DNA of 5,492 nucleotides from BOKV01 sp041742235 (GTDB taxonomy: Bacteria; Pseudomonadota; Alphaproteobacteria; Rhizobiales; Rhizobiaceae). Below the pieces are notes generated by a model, which was not told the origin of the DNA, searched no databases, and saw only the letters and a list, made by a program, of their open reading frames with translations. Below, piece after piece: positions 1 to 5,239 of this stretch. Where the stretch lies: the NCBI GenBank assembly GCA_041742235.1, contig JBGSJA010000195.1, positions 1-5,492 on the forward strand. The letters run 5' to 3'. Numbering within the stretch: position 1 is the stretch's first letter; each line of letters starts with the position of its first letter. The position numbers and the translations under genes are program-made.

Positions 1-1078
1 GTACGGGGTTTGCGCCGGCGCTGTCGGGTCCGGCCTGGAAGCGGCCGTCCTTGTAGTGCAGGATCGAGCCGCCGCCGGCAGCGACCGTGTGGATGCGCAT
101 CATCGGGGCGCGCATGCGAACGCCCGCCACTTCCGTCTCGAAGGCGCGTTCGAGTTCGCCGTCATAATGGCACACATCGGTGGACGTGCCGCCCATGTCG
201 AAACCGATGATTTTTTCGAAACCGGCAATGCGCGCCGTCTCCACCGCGCCGACAACGCCGCCCGCGGGGCCGGAAAGAATGGCGTCCTTGCCCTGGAACA
301 GATCGGCGGCGGTCAGCCCGCCCGAGGACATCATGAACATGAGCTTGGGGCCATCTGGCCGGGAAGGGCTTTGGCGGATCCCCAACTCCTCCGCCACCTG
401 CCGCACATAGCGCGAAAGGATCGGCGACAGATAGGCATCGACCACCGTTGTGTCGCCGCGCCCGACGATCTTGACCAGCGGCGAAACCTCGTGGCTCACC
501 GACACCTGCGAAAAGCCGGCGGCGCGGGCAAGGCGGGCCGCGACCTGCTCGTGCGCCGGAAATTTCCACGAATGGAGGAAGACGATCGCCAGCGCGTCGT
601 AGCCTTCCGCTTTGAGCTTTGACAGCGCGGCGTTGATTTCATCCTCGTTCGCCGCCGCCTCTACCGTCCCGTCCGCGAGCACGCGTTCGTCGATCTCGAT
701 GACGCGCGAATAGAGCAGTTCCGGCTTGACGATTTCCTTGGCGAAGATGTCGGGTCGAGCCTGATAGCCGATGGCGAGCGCATCGCCGAAACCGCGCGTT
801 ATCAGCAGCGCCGTGCGTTCGCCCTTGCGCTCCAGCAGCGCGTTGGTCGCAACGGTCGTTCCCATCTTCACCGCGCCGATGCGGTGCGAGGGAACCGGTT
901 CGCCCGCCTTTACGCCCAGCAGATCGCGAATGCCCTGCACGGCGGCGTCGCGCCAGGCCTCGGGATTTTCGGAAAGCAGCTTGTGGGCATGCAGGCCGCC
1001 ATCAGGGTCGCGCCCGACAATGTCGGTGAAGGTGCCGCCACGATCGATCCAGAAATCCCACTTGCCGCTTGCTGTCAC
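1..1078 (-). CDS. Hydantoinase/5-oxoprolinase family protein, N-terminal part (partial at window edge)
   Basis: This reading frame stays open for 359 codons from a GTG at 1078 to the left edge, so only the N-terminal part is present. Family proteins hydrolyse cyclic amides such as 5-oxoproline or hydantoins in an ATP-dependent, cytoplasmic reaction. Visible landmarks are RGGTFTD (residues 13-19), MGTTVATNALLER (72-84), SSGGL (251-255), SGPAGGVVGA (269-278), GFDMGGTSTDV (292-302) and HTVAAGGGSI (330-339). The last ones carry the actin-like ATP-binding signature of the hydantoinase A domain; the first ones belong to the hydantoinase/oxoprolinase N-terminal region. The start is supported by GGAAGG at 1084-1089, five bases upstream, and by the absence of an in-frame ATG just before it. 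The opening WDFWIDRGGTFTD resembles the long (~1200 aa) A+B fused 5-oxoprolinases more than separate HyuA subunits, but that is inference because the C-terminal part is missing. The substrate cannot be decided here. No frameshift or internal stop was found. Confidence 0.93.
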   Translation of the reverse strand, partial: MTASGKWDFWIDRGGTFTDIVGRDPDGGLHAHKLLSENPEAWRDAAVQGIRDLLGVKAGEPVPSHRIGAVKMGTTVATNALLERKGERTALLITRGFGDALAIGYQARPDIFAKEIVKPELLYSRVIEIDERVLADGTVEAAANEDEINAALSKLKAEGYDALAIVFLHSWKFPAHEQVAARLARAAGFSQVSVSHEVSPLVKIVGRGDTTVVDAYLSPILSRYVRQVAEELGIRQSPSRPDGPKLMFMMSSGGLTAADLFQGKDAILSGPAGGVVGAVETARIAGFEKIIGFDMGGTSTDVCHYDGELERAFETEVAGVRMRAPMMRIHTVAAGGGSILHYKDGRFQAGPDSAGANPV

Positions 1079-1131
1079 GATAACCTTCCGAAGGGTAAAG
1101 CCGGCCTTTTTGCCGACATGATCGGCGCACT

Positions 1132-1159
1132 ATTGTACCGCCGCAAAGTCATTCGCAAG
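1132..1159 (-). promoter_or_regulatory. Candidate promoter for the oxoprolinase-family gene
   Basis: Read on the minus strand, CTTGCG (1154-1159) is followed after 16 bases by TACAAT (1132-1137), a five-of-six match to the sigma-70 -10 box. Transcription would start near 1125, leaving a leader of about 45 bases that holds the GGAAGG Shine-Dalgarno sequence. On the plus strand a weaker pair, TTGCCG (1110-1115) and TATTGT (1131-1136), overlaps the same -10 bases and could serve the META-domain gene. These are motif matches by eye only. Confidence 0.4.
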
Positions 1160-1188
1160 GGCATCCGGCCCGGAAGCAAAGGATCGTC

Positions 1189-1590
1189 ATGCTGAAATTT
1201 GCCTTGCCCTTCATAGCCTTCGCCCTGTTCGACATCGCTGCGTTTGGTTCTGTCCCGGCGCTAGCCGCCGACCGGCTCGCCGGCAGCGAATGGGGAATGG
1301 AGGGCAAGGACAAGCCCTATATCCAGTTCGGATCTGACGGGCGCGTTTCGGGAAACTCAGGCTGCAACCGGTTCACCGGCGGCTATGAGGCGGCCGAAGA
1401 CGGATCGATCAAGATCGGGCCGCTCGCCGCCACCCGCATGGCTTGCCCCGAGCCGGAAATGGCCGCCGAGGCAAAGTTCCTCGCAATGCTCGATGCGGTT
1501 CGACGGTTCGAACGCGACGGGATTCGCCTTTCGCTTAGCGGCGAAGATGGCGGCGTGTTGATGGAACTGGCCCAGCGCGATGCCGACTGA
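1189..1590 (+). CDS. Exported META-domain (DUF306, HslJ-like) protein
   Basis: This is a 133-aa protein with an N-terminal signal-like segment (residues 1-26, probable cleavage at ALA-AD) and a single META domain over about residues 30-128. The family signature is clear: GCNRFTGGY (58-66), then ATRMAC (81-86), then an acidic/hydrophobic FLAMLDAV stretch (97-104). The paired cysteines C59 and C86 are typical of the domain. META proteins such as HslJ are small envelope proteins whose biochemical role is not established, though some are linked to heat or novobiocin tolerance in enterics. There is no lipobox cysteine, so a soluble periplasmic product is more likely than a lipoprotein. The hydrophobic core of the signal contains Asp15, which is unusual and weakens the signal call slightly. 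AAAGGA (1178-1183) lies five bases before the ATG. It is divergent from the oxoprolinase gene and has no obvious functional link to its neighbours. Confidence 0.88.
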   Translation: MLKFALPFIAFALFDIAAFGSVPALAADRLAGSEWGMEGKDKPYIQFGSDGRVSGNSGCNRFTGGYEAAEDGSIKIGPLAATRMACPEPEMAAEAKFLAMLDAVRRFERDGIRLSLSGEDGGVLMELAQRDAD

Positions 1591-1592
1591 CG

Positions 1593-1671
1593 CTTTTGTA
1601 TCACAAAAAATTACGTAAGTAACAAAAGTCGGAATTCGGCCACAAAGCGGTCCAAACTTTACCGTTAACGG
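1593..1671. promoter_or_regulatory. AT-rich palindromic intergenic segment
   Basis: Just after the META gene stop the sequence turns markedly AT-rich against a GC-rich background. CTTTTGT (1593-1599) is repeated inverted as ACAAAAG (1622-1628), with the perfect 8-base palindrome TTACGTAA (1611-1618) between them. A second perfect palindrome, CCGTTAACGG, lies at 1662-1671. TTTTGT-ATC-ACAAAA (1594-1608) could also form a small hairpin. This may be an operator/promoter region for the downstream small ORF, or a weak terminator for the META gene. No convincing -35/-10 pair was found. Confidence 0.35.
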
Positions 1672-1730
1672 CACGTAGACAACCATCATCAAATTGGGTG
1701 TGGCCGGTCGAAACGGCCCGGAGGGAAATG

Positions 1731-1838
1731 ATGGAAAAGCTGATTTACGTCCTTGCTTGTGCAGCGCTCTACGCTTCGGCCGCCTTCGAGACGGTCATCG
1801 AAGACGAGGAAGCCGTATCCGAGCAGCCGGCCATCTGA
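1731..1838 (+). CDS. Small hydrophobic protein, 35 aa, unknown function
   Basis: This short frame encodes MEKLIYVLACAALYASAAFE followed by an acidic tail (TVIEDEEAVSEQPAI), a 35-aa product. The first ~20 residues form one hydrophobic segment after a charged MEK start, so it is either a single-pass membrane peptide or a signal peptide with a very short mature part. GGAGG at 1720-1724 is six bases before ATG 1731 and only three before the in-frame ATG at 1728, which favours 1731. About 71% of codons end in G or C, like the neighbouring genes. A strong intrinsic terminator begins 25 bases after the stop, so the transcript ends just behind this frame. A 5-bp GC hairpin (GGCCG 1702-1706, CGGCC 1714-1718) sits just before the ribosome-binding site. 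I do not recognise a family. The alternative is that the region encodes a small RNA and the frame is fortuitous. Confidence 0.55.
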   Translation: MEKLIYVLACAALYASAAFETVIEDEEAVSEQPAI

Positions 1839-1863
1839 TTCGCCGCCATTTCCGATATTTAAG

Positions 1864-1890
1864 GCCTGTTGCACCGCAGCAGGCTTTTTT
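1864..1890 (+). terminator. Rho-independent terminator before djlA
   Basis: GCCTGTTGC (1864-1872) pairs with GCAGCAGGC (1876-1884) over nine base pairs with one G-U wobble and a three-base loop, followed by six T residues (1885-1890). It ends the transcript of the 35-aa ORF and probably also readthrough from the META-domain gene. It lies only 29 bases before the djlA start codon, so djlA needs its own promoter in or very near this hairpin, or depends on readthrough. Confidence 0.85.
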
Positions 1891-1919
1891 CATTTCCAGT
1901 ACTTGGCTAATAGTGGCCA

Positions 1920-2618
1920 ATGACCGTCTGGAGCCGAATCTCCGATTTCGTCGCCACCGCAACCACCGATGCATTTTCGGCGGTCATCGAAAGCGTGCGA
2001 ACGGTGTTCGAGGGCGATCCGCAGACCCGCCGGCAGGTGGCATTCTCCATCGCCATCATCGCACTCTCGGCCAAGATGGCGAAGGCGGACGGCGTGGTGA
2101 CCAAGGTCGAGGTCGATGCCTTCCGCGACATCTTTTCAATTCCCCCGCCCGAGGCGGCCAATGTCGGACGGCTTTTCAATCTCGCCAAGCAGGATGTCGC
2201 CGGCTTTGGCGCTTATGCCCGGCGCATCCGCGACCTGTTTCCCGGCAATGACGCGATCCTCGTCGATGTGATGGACGGGTTGTTCCACATCGCCAAGTCG
2301 GACGGGATGGTGCACGAGAAGGAGATGGAGTTCATCGACCGCGTCGCGCATGTATTCGGCATCGAAGGGCCCGCCTATGACCGGATCAGGCTACGGCACA
2401 TGCAGCCGGAGGGCGGCGATCCCTATGTCCTGATCGGCGCCTCGCCCGCCTGGGACAATGAGACGTTGAAGGCATTCTATCGAAGGCTGGTGCAGGAGAA
2501 CCATCCCGACCGGCTGTTGGCGCGGGGCGTGCCCGAGGAATTCGTGACCATCGCCAATGGCCGTCTGGCCGACATCAATATCGCCTGGGCCTCGATCCGC
2601 CAGGAGCGCGGCATTTGA
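1920..2618 (+). CDS. djlA: DjlA-like co-chaperone: TerB domain plus C-terminal J domain
   Basis: This 232-aa protein has a TerB-like helical domain (about residues 38-148) and a C-terminal J domain (about 167-230). The TerB part carries the duplicated acidic motifs KADGVVTKVEVDAF (55-68) and KSDGMVHEKEMEFI (126-139). The J domain has the invariant HPD tripeptide at 195-197, inside an ENHPDR context. J domains stimulate the ATPase of DnaK, so this is a DnaK co-chaperone; DjlA of enterics is tied to envelope stress. Unlike E. coli DjlA, no clear N-terminal transmembrane segment is visible; the hydrophobic stretch near 40-52 reads as the first TerB helix. An in-frame TAG at 1911-1913 makes ATG 1920 the first possible start. 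No good Shine-Dalgarno sequence precedes it. The stop overlaps the start of the downstream amidase, so the two are very likely co-transcribed and translationally coupled. Confidence 0.9.
   Translation: MTVWSRISDFVATATTDAFSAVIESVRTVFEGDPQTRRQVAFSIAIIALSAKMAKADGVVTKVEVDAFRDIFSIPPPEAANVGRLFNLAKQDVAGFGAYARRIRDLFPGNDAILVDVMDGLFHIAKSDGMVHEKEMEFIDRVAHVFGIEGPAYDRIRLRHMQPEGGDPYVLIGASPAWDNETLKAFYRRLVQENHPDRLLARGVPEEFVTIANGRLADINIAWASIRQERGI
2602..2606 (+). promoter_or_regulatory. Ribosome-binding site deciding the amidase TTG start
   Basis: AGGAG lies inside the last djlA codons, eight bases before the TTG at 2615. No ATG exists in a suitable position, and the next in-frame candidate, GTG at 2633, has poorer spacing to this site. 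Together with the TTGA stop/start overlap this supports TTG 2615 as the start. Confidence 0.7.
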
Positions 2619-3361
2619 CGCCCGACACGAGGGTGCCGTGCCAATGGCGGGCGGCGGCGAATTTCGACGAGCGCGCGCACCGCGTCGAACTGCTCGTCTT
2701 GCACTACACGGGAATGCAATCGGAAGAAGCCGCGCTCGACTGGCTGTGCCGCGAGGAAAGCCGGGTTTCGTGCCATTATTTCGTCTTCACCGATGGCCGG
2801 ATCGTGCAGACAGTGCCCGAATCCCTTCGCGCCTGGCATGCGGGGGTTTCGCGCTGGCGCGGCATGGAAGACCTCAATTCGCGGTCCATGGGCATAGAGA
2901 TCGCCAATCCAGGACATGAATTCGGCTATGTCCGCTTTCCGGAAAAGCAGATCCGCGCCGTGATTGCCCTTTCGCGGGACATTGTCGAGCGCAACGGTAT
3001 CCAACCGCGCGACGTTGTCGCCCATTCCGACATCGCGCCGATGCGAAAGCAGGATCCGGGTGAGTTGTTTCCATGGTGGCGGCTCGCCACAGCCGGCGTC
3101 GGCATCTGGGTACCGCCTTCGCGTTCCGTGACCGGGCCGGTGCTCATGCCGGGAGATGGCGGCGAGGACGTTCTGGCGCTGCAGCGTCAACTCTTGCGTT
3201 ATGGCTATGGCGTGGAGCCGACCGGCCGCTACGACCGCCAGACCGAAGCGGCAATTGTAGCATTCCAGCGCCATTTCCGGCCTGCCCGGATCGACGGACT
3301 GGCCGACGCCTCGACCCGCAAAACCTTGGCGAGACTTACCAAATCCTTGCCAAACGGTTAA
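2615..3361 (+). CDS. N-acetylmuramoyl-L-alanine amidase (AmpD-like Amidase_2) with PG-binding domain
   Basis: This is a 248-aa zinc amidase that cleaves the bond between MurNAc and L-alanine of peptidoglycan or its turnover products. The Amidase_2 domain spans about residues 10-155. Probable zinc ligands are H30 (LHYTG), H137 (VAHSD) and D147 (RKQDPG). E95 (GIEIAN) and K145 match the catalytic Glu and Lys of AmpD, and the H-to-D spacing of ten residues with Lys two before Asp equals that of E. coli AmpD (H154, K162, D164). A peptidoglycan_binding_1 domain follows (about 183-242, with VLALQRQLL and AIVAFQRHF). No signal peptide or lipobox is visible, as in AmpD, whereas the AmiD type with the same domain order is exported. 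The start is an uncommon TTG overlapping the djlA stop (TTGA). It likely acts in peptidoglycan recycling; whether it is cytoplasmic or exported by another route is open. Confidence 0.93.
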   Translation: MTPDTRVPCQWRAAANFDERAHRVELLVLHYTGMQSEEAALDWLCREESRVSCHYFVFTDGRIVQTVPESLRAWHAGVSRWRGMEDLNSRSMGIEIANPGHEFGYVRFPEKQIRAVIALSRDIVERNGIQPRDVVAHSDIAPMRKQDPGELFPWWRLATAGVGIWVPPSRSVTGPVLMPGDGGEDVLALQRQLLRYGYGVEPTGRYDRQTEAAIVAFQRHFRPARIDGLADASTRKTLARLTKSLPNG

Positions 3362-3607
3362 GCTTACCGCTGTAACACGTTGCAACATCACTTGAATTCA
3401 TCGCCACATTCTCGCCCCGCATGGCTGCGATTGGCGAGTTGCCGGATTGCAAACAAACAACCGCGCCGGCAAAAGTGAAGACGCGACGCAGGCGCAGGCG
3501 CTGCATTCCAGAGGAAGCAGCCGGGGACGCAGGGCAGGGTTGATCCCGCCCGCCGCAAGGGTTTTGGATCCGCGCGGCTGTTGCAGAACAGAAGGAAGCA
3601 ATCTTAC
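3362..3607 (+). other. Intergenic gap between amidase and transglycosylase genes
   Basis: This 246-base stretch has no convincing gene. No intrinsic terminator follows the amidase, and I could not find a good -35/-10 pair for the transglycosylase. An imperfect palindrome TGTAACACGTTGCA lies at 3371-3384, shortly after the amidase stop. Frames that read through the gap on either strand lack ribosome-binding sites and recognisable motifs. Confidence 0.6.
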
Positions 3608-4255
3608 ATGTCGACATACAATCGCGCGGCCATTGCCGCGGGCGCACTTTTTGTGCTCGTCGCGGCCGGTTCGACGGCTGCATTTGCTGCCCCGCTCAAG
3701 AATGATGAGACCGTACGGGCTGCCGCCGTCGAGCGCGCCAATGCGCTTTTCGGCAAACTGGAATTCTACAATCCTGCATCGCTCAGCGAGAAGGCAAAAG
3801 CGAGGCTTGGCGCAAAACCGGCCGTAAAAGCCGACAGGCCAGCCGCCAAGTCAACGCAGGCCGCGGCGATCAAGGGCGCCAACAGCAGCCTCAACGCGCT
3901 GATCGCAAAATATGCGGCGGCTGAGGGCGTGCCGGTGGCGCTTGCCCATGCCGTGATCCGGGTCGAGAGCAACTATCGCACCAACGCTCGCGGGCGCGCC
4001 GGAGAAATCGGCCTCATGCAGATCAAGCCGGCGACGGCTCGCGGCATGGGCTTTTCCGGTTCGGCAAAGGCGCTTTATGATCCGGCCACGAATCTGCGCT
4101 GGGGCATGAAATATCTCGGCCGGGCGCACCAGCTTGGTGGCGGCGAGACCTGCGGCACCATTCTTCGCTACAATGCCGGACACGGCGCCAAGCGCATGAA
4201 CAAGATCAGCGCCGCCTATTGCGGCAGGGTCAAGCGGCACCTTCGCCGCGCTTGA
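3608..4255 (+). CDS. Exported lytic transglycosylase, SLT domain
   Basis: This 215-aa protein has an N-terminal signal peptide (residues 1-27, cleavage likely at AFA-AP). An Ala/Lys-rich, low-complexity linker of about 65 residues follows, then a compact C-terminal SLT domain (about 93-210). Lytic transglycosylases cleave the MurNAc-GlcNAc bond of the glycan strand in the periplasm, leaving 1,6-anhydro-MurNAc ends. The catalytic glutamate is E120 in RVESNY. Other family motifs are GEIGLMQIKPATA (132-144), DPATNLRWGMKYL (158-170) and RYNAGHG (187-193). Two cysteines (C182, C205) in the domain could form a disulfide. ATG 3608 is preferred over an upstream in-frame TTG (3581) because it gives a clean signal peptide; AAGGA lies at 3592-3596, eleven bases upstream, which is slightly far. 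It stands next to an amidase acting on the same polymer. A strong terminator follows 15 bases after the stop. Confidence 0.92.
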   Translation: MSTYNRAAIAAGALFVLVAAGSTAAFAAPLKNDETVRAAAVERANALFGKLEFYNPASLSEKAKARLGAKPAVKADRPAAKSTQAAAIKGANSSLNALIAKYAAAEGVPVALAHAVIRVESNYRTNARGRAGEIGLMQIKPATARGMGFSGSAKALYDPATNLRWGMKYLGRAHQLGGGETCGTILRYNAGHGAKRMNKISAAYCGRVKRHLRRA

Positions 4256-4270
4256 AGCGCCACAAATGCA

Positions 4271-4296
4271 AAGCCCCGCAGCGATGCGGGGCTTTT
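4271..4296. terminator. Bidirectional intrinsic terminator between convergent genes
   Basis: AAGCCCCGCA (4271-4280) pairs perfectly with TGCGGGGCTT (4285-4294) around a GCGA loop of GNRA type. The plus strand ends in TTTT, serving the transglycosylase. On the minus strand the same stem is followed by a short T-run and lies just after the esterase stop at 4301, so it can end both transcripts. Confidence 0.88.
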
Positions 4297-4300
4297 ATTG

Positions 4301-5101
4301 TCAGCCAAGCACGCCGGCCAGGAACTGCGTCACCGCCTGGTTCAACGGATCGCCCTGCCTTCCGACAGCCCGGCTGATCGACAGGTGATTATAGCGGCTG
4401 GAGCCGTCGAAGCGGGTGACGGGATGACCGGCCGCTTCGAGCGCACCGGCAAAGCGCTGGGAAATCGCGTCGCGGTCCCGCCCGCCCGACCAGGCGACGA
4501 GCACGGGAATTCCGCCGCCGCCACCGGCATAGCTGATCGGCGACCATTGCGGCCATTTCGAGCGGTCCTTGAATGGCGCGGCGTAGAGGATCGGCAGCCG
4601 GCCGTTGTTGATCTCCGCCAGATAGGCAAGGTCATAGGCGGCCGTGTCGTTGGCAACCAGCGCGCGTACGCCCGGCGCCCGGCCCGAAAGCACGGCGAGG
4701 CTGGAAAGATGGCAGCCGGCCGAATGGCCCATCACCGCGACGCGCGAGCCATCGCCGCCGAAACTGGCGGCATTTGCGCGGACCCAGCTGATTGCCTGGC
4801 CGATCTGGCCCGCCTGCGTTCCCACATCGGCGCGCAGCGAATAGCCGACCGACACGAATACATAGCCGCGCTGGTTGAAATATTCCGGCATCGATCCGAC
4901 CTGGCCGCGCGAACCGGCCCGCCAGGCGCCACCATGGACGTAGACCAGTATCGGTGCGCCTGAAGAACCGGGCGAATAGATGTCGAGCTTGCCGGCGCCA
5001 TATGATGCGGTCTGGGCTTTCGCCAGCGCTTCGCCGGATATGGGCAGGGCCGCGGCGAAAGCGCCGGAAGCCGCAAGCATGAGAAACCGTCGTCTGTCCA
5101 T
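4301..5101 (-). CDS. Alpha/beta-hydrolase fold esterase/lipase with Tat-like signal
   Basis: This 266-aa hydrolase belongs to the carboxylesterase/BD-FAE-like branch of the alpha/beta-hydrolase fold. The oxyanion-hole motif is HGGAW (56-60). The nucleophile elbow is GHSAG (125-129) with S127. The catalytic His is probably H239 (YNHLS) and the acid D209 or D211 (SGGRDRD). The N-terminus MDRRRFLML followed by a hydrophobic stretch and AKA matches a twin-arginine signal, so export in folded form is likely; cleavage would fall near residues 27-29. Length is normal for single-domain members. The substrate is unknown; relatives include arylformamidase-like and short-chain ester hydrolases. AAGGAG (5110-5115) is eight bases upstream of the ATG and lies partly within the palindrome GGAGCTCC (5106-5113). 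It converges on the transglycosylase gene and diverges from rnpB. Confidence 0.9.
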   Translation of the reverse strand: MDRRRFLMLAASGAFAAALPISGEALAKAQTASYGAGKLDIYSPGSSGAPILVYVHGGAWRAGSRGQVGSMPEYFNQRGYVFVSVGYSLRADVGTQAGQIGQAISWVRANAASFGGDGSRVAVMGHSAGCHLSSLAVLSGRAPGVRALVANDTAAYDLAYLAEINNGRLPILYAAPFKDRSKWPQWSPISYAGGGGGIPVLVAWSGGRDRDAISQRFAGALEAAGHPVTRFDGSSRYNHLSISRAVGRQGDPLNQAVTQFLAGVLG

Positions 5102-5146
5102 CAGCGGAGCTCCTTGAACGAATGCGCACTATTTAACGCGGCCTGG

Positions 5147-5165
5147 CTAACCGGTGGTTAACCAT
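5147..5165 (+). promoter_or_regulatory. CtrA-like binding site between esterase and rnpB
   Basis: CTAA (5147-5150), seven bases, then TTAACCAT (5158-5165) matches the CtrA consensus TTAA-N7-TTAAC with one mismatch, and the right half equals the extended TTAACCAT half-site. GGTTAACC (5156-5163) is also a perfect palindrome, and another TTAA occurs at 5133-5136. The site lies about 40 bases before the rnpB -35 box and about 45 bases from the esterase start, so it could act on either. CtrA is the cell-cycle response regulator of alphaproteobacteria. Binding is inferred from the motif alone. Confidence 0.5.
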
Positions 5166-5175
5166 AGAGGCGATT

Positions 5176-5193
5176 GCGCCGAAATTCCGGCGC
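5176..5193. repeat. Inverted repeat just upstream of the rnpB promoter
   Basis: GCGCCG (5176-5181) and CGGCGC (5188-5193) are perfect inverted arms around AAATTC, giving an 18-base near-palindrome with a single mismatched pair. It ends ten bases before the -35 box. It could be an operator or a DNA structural element; the arms are GC-rich in a GC-rich genome, so chance is possible. Confidence 0.4.
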
Positions 5194-5203
5194 GGCGGCT
5201 TTG

Positions 5204-5232
5204 CTTGACGCGGGCTGCCCCCGTCCTTAAGT
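5204..5232 (+). promoter_or_regulatory. Probable rnpB promoter
   Basis: CTTGAC (5204-5209) is the favoured -35 box of alphaproteobacterial housekeeping promoters. With TTGACG read as 5205-5210, a 16-base spacer leads to the -10 candidate TTAAGT (5227-5232), which is a poor match to TATAAT. The predicted start near 5238-5241 agrees with the expected 5' end of RNase P RNA. Confidence 0.55.
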
Positions 5233-5239
5233 GAAGCAT

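Noticed and set aside
56..622. A 188-codon plus-strand frame at the left end
   Set aside because: It is antisense to the oxoprolinase gene, whose frame carries all the family motifs; the plus-strand product is arginine/histidine-rich with no domain.
1694..2251. A 185-codon plus-strand frame running over the terminator into djlA
   Set aside because: It reads through a strong intrinsic terminator and overlaps djlA out of frame; its product is arginine-rich without motifs.
2477..3391. A 304-codon open frame on the minus strand
   Set aside because: It lies wholly antisense to the end of djlA and the amidase, whose zinc and catalytic residues are intact. It has no recognisable motif and is the kind of long antisense frame common in GC-rich DNA.
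3581..3607. A nine-codon N-terminal extension of the transglycosylase from TTG 3581
   Set aside because: It would put MQNRRKQSY before the signal peptide and has no ribosome-binding site; ATG 3608 gives a standard signal peptide.
3447..3827. A 126-codon plus-strand frame crossing from the gap into the transglycosylase gene
   Set aside because: It overlaps the signal peptide and linker of the transglycosylase out of frame and has no ribosome-binding site or motif.
4298..4963. A 221-codon plus-strand frame opposite the esterase
   Set aside because: The minus-strand esterase has HGGAW, GHSAG, the catalytic His and a good ribosome-binding site; the plus-strand frame has none of these and begins inside the terminator region.
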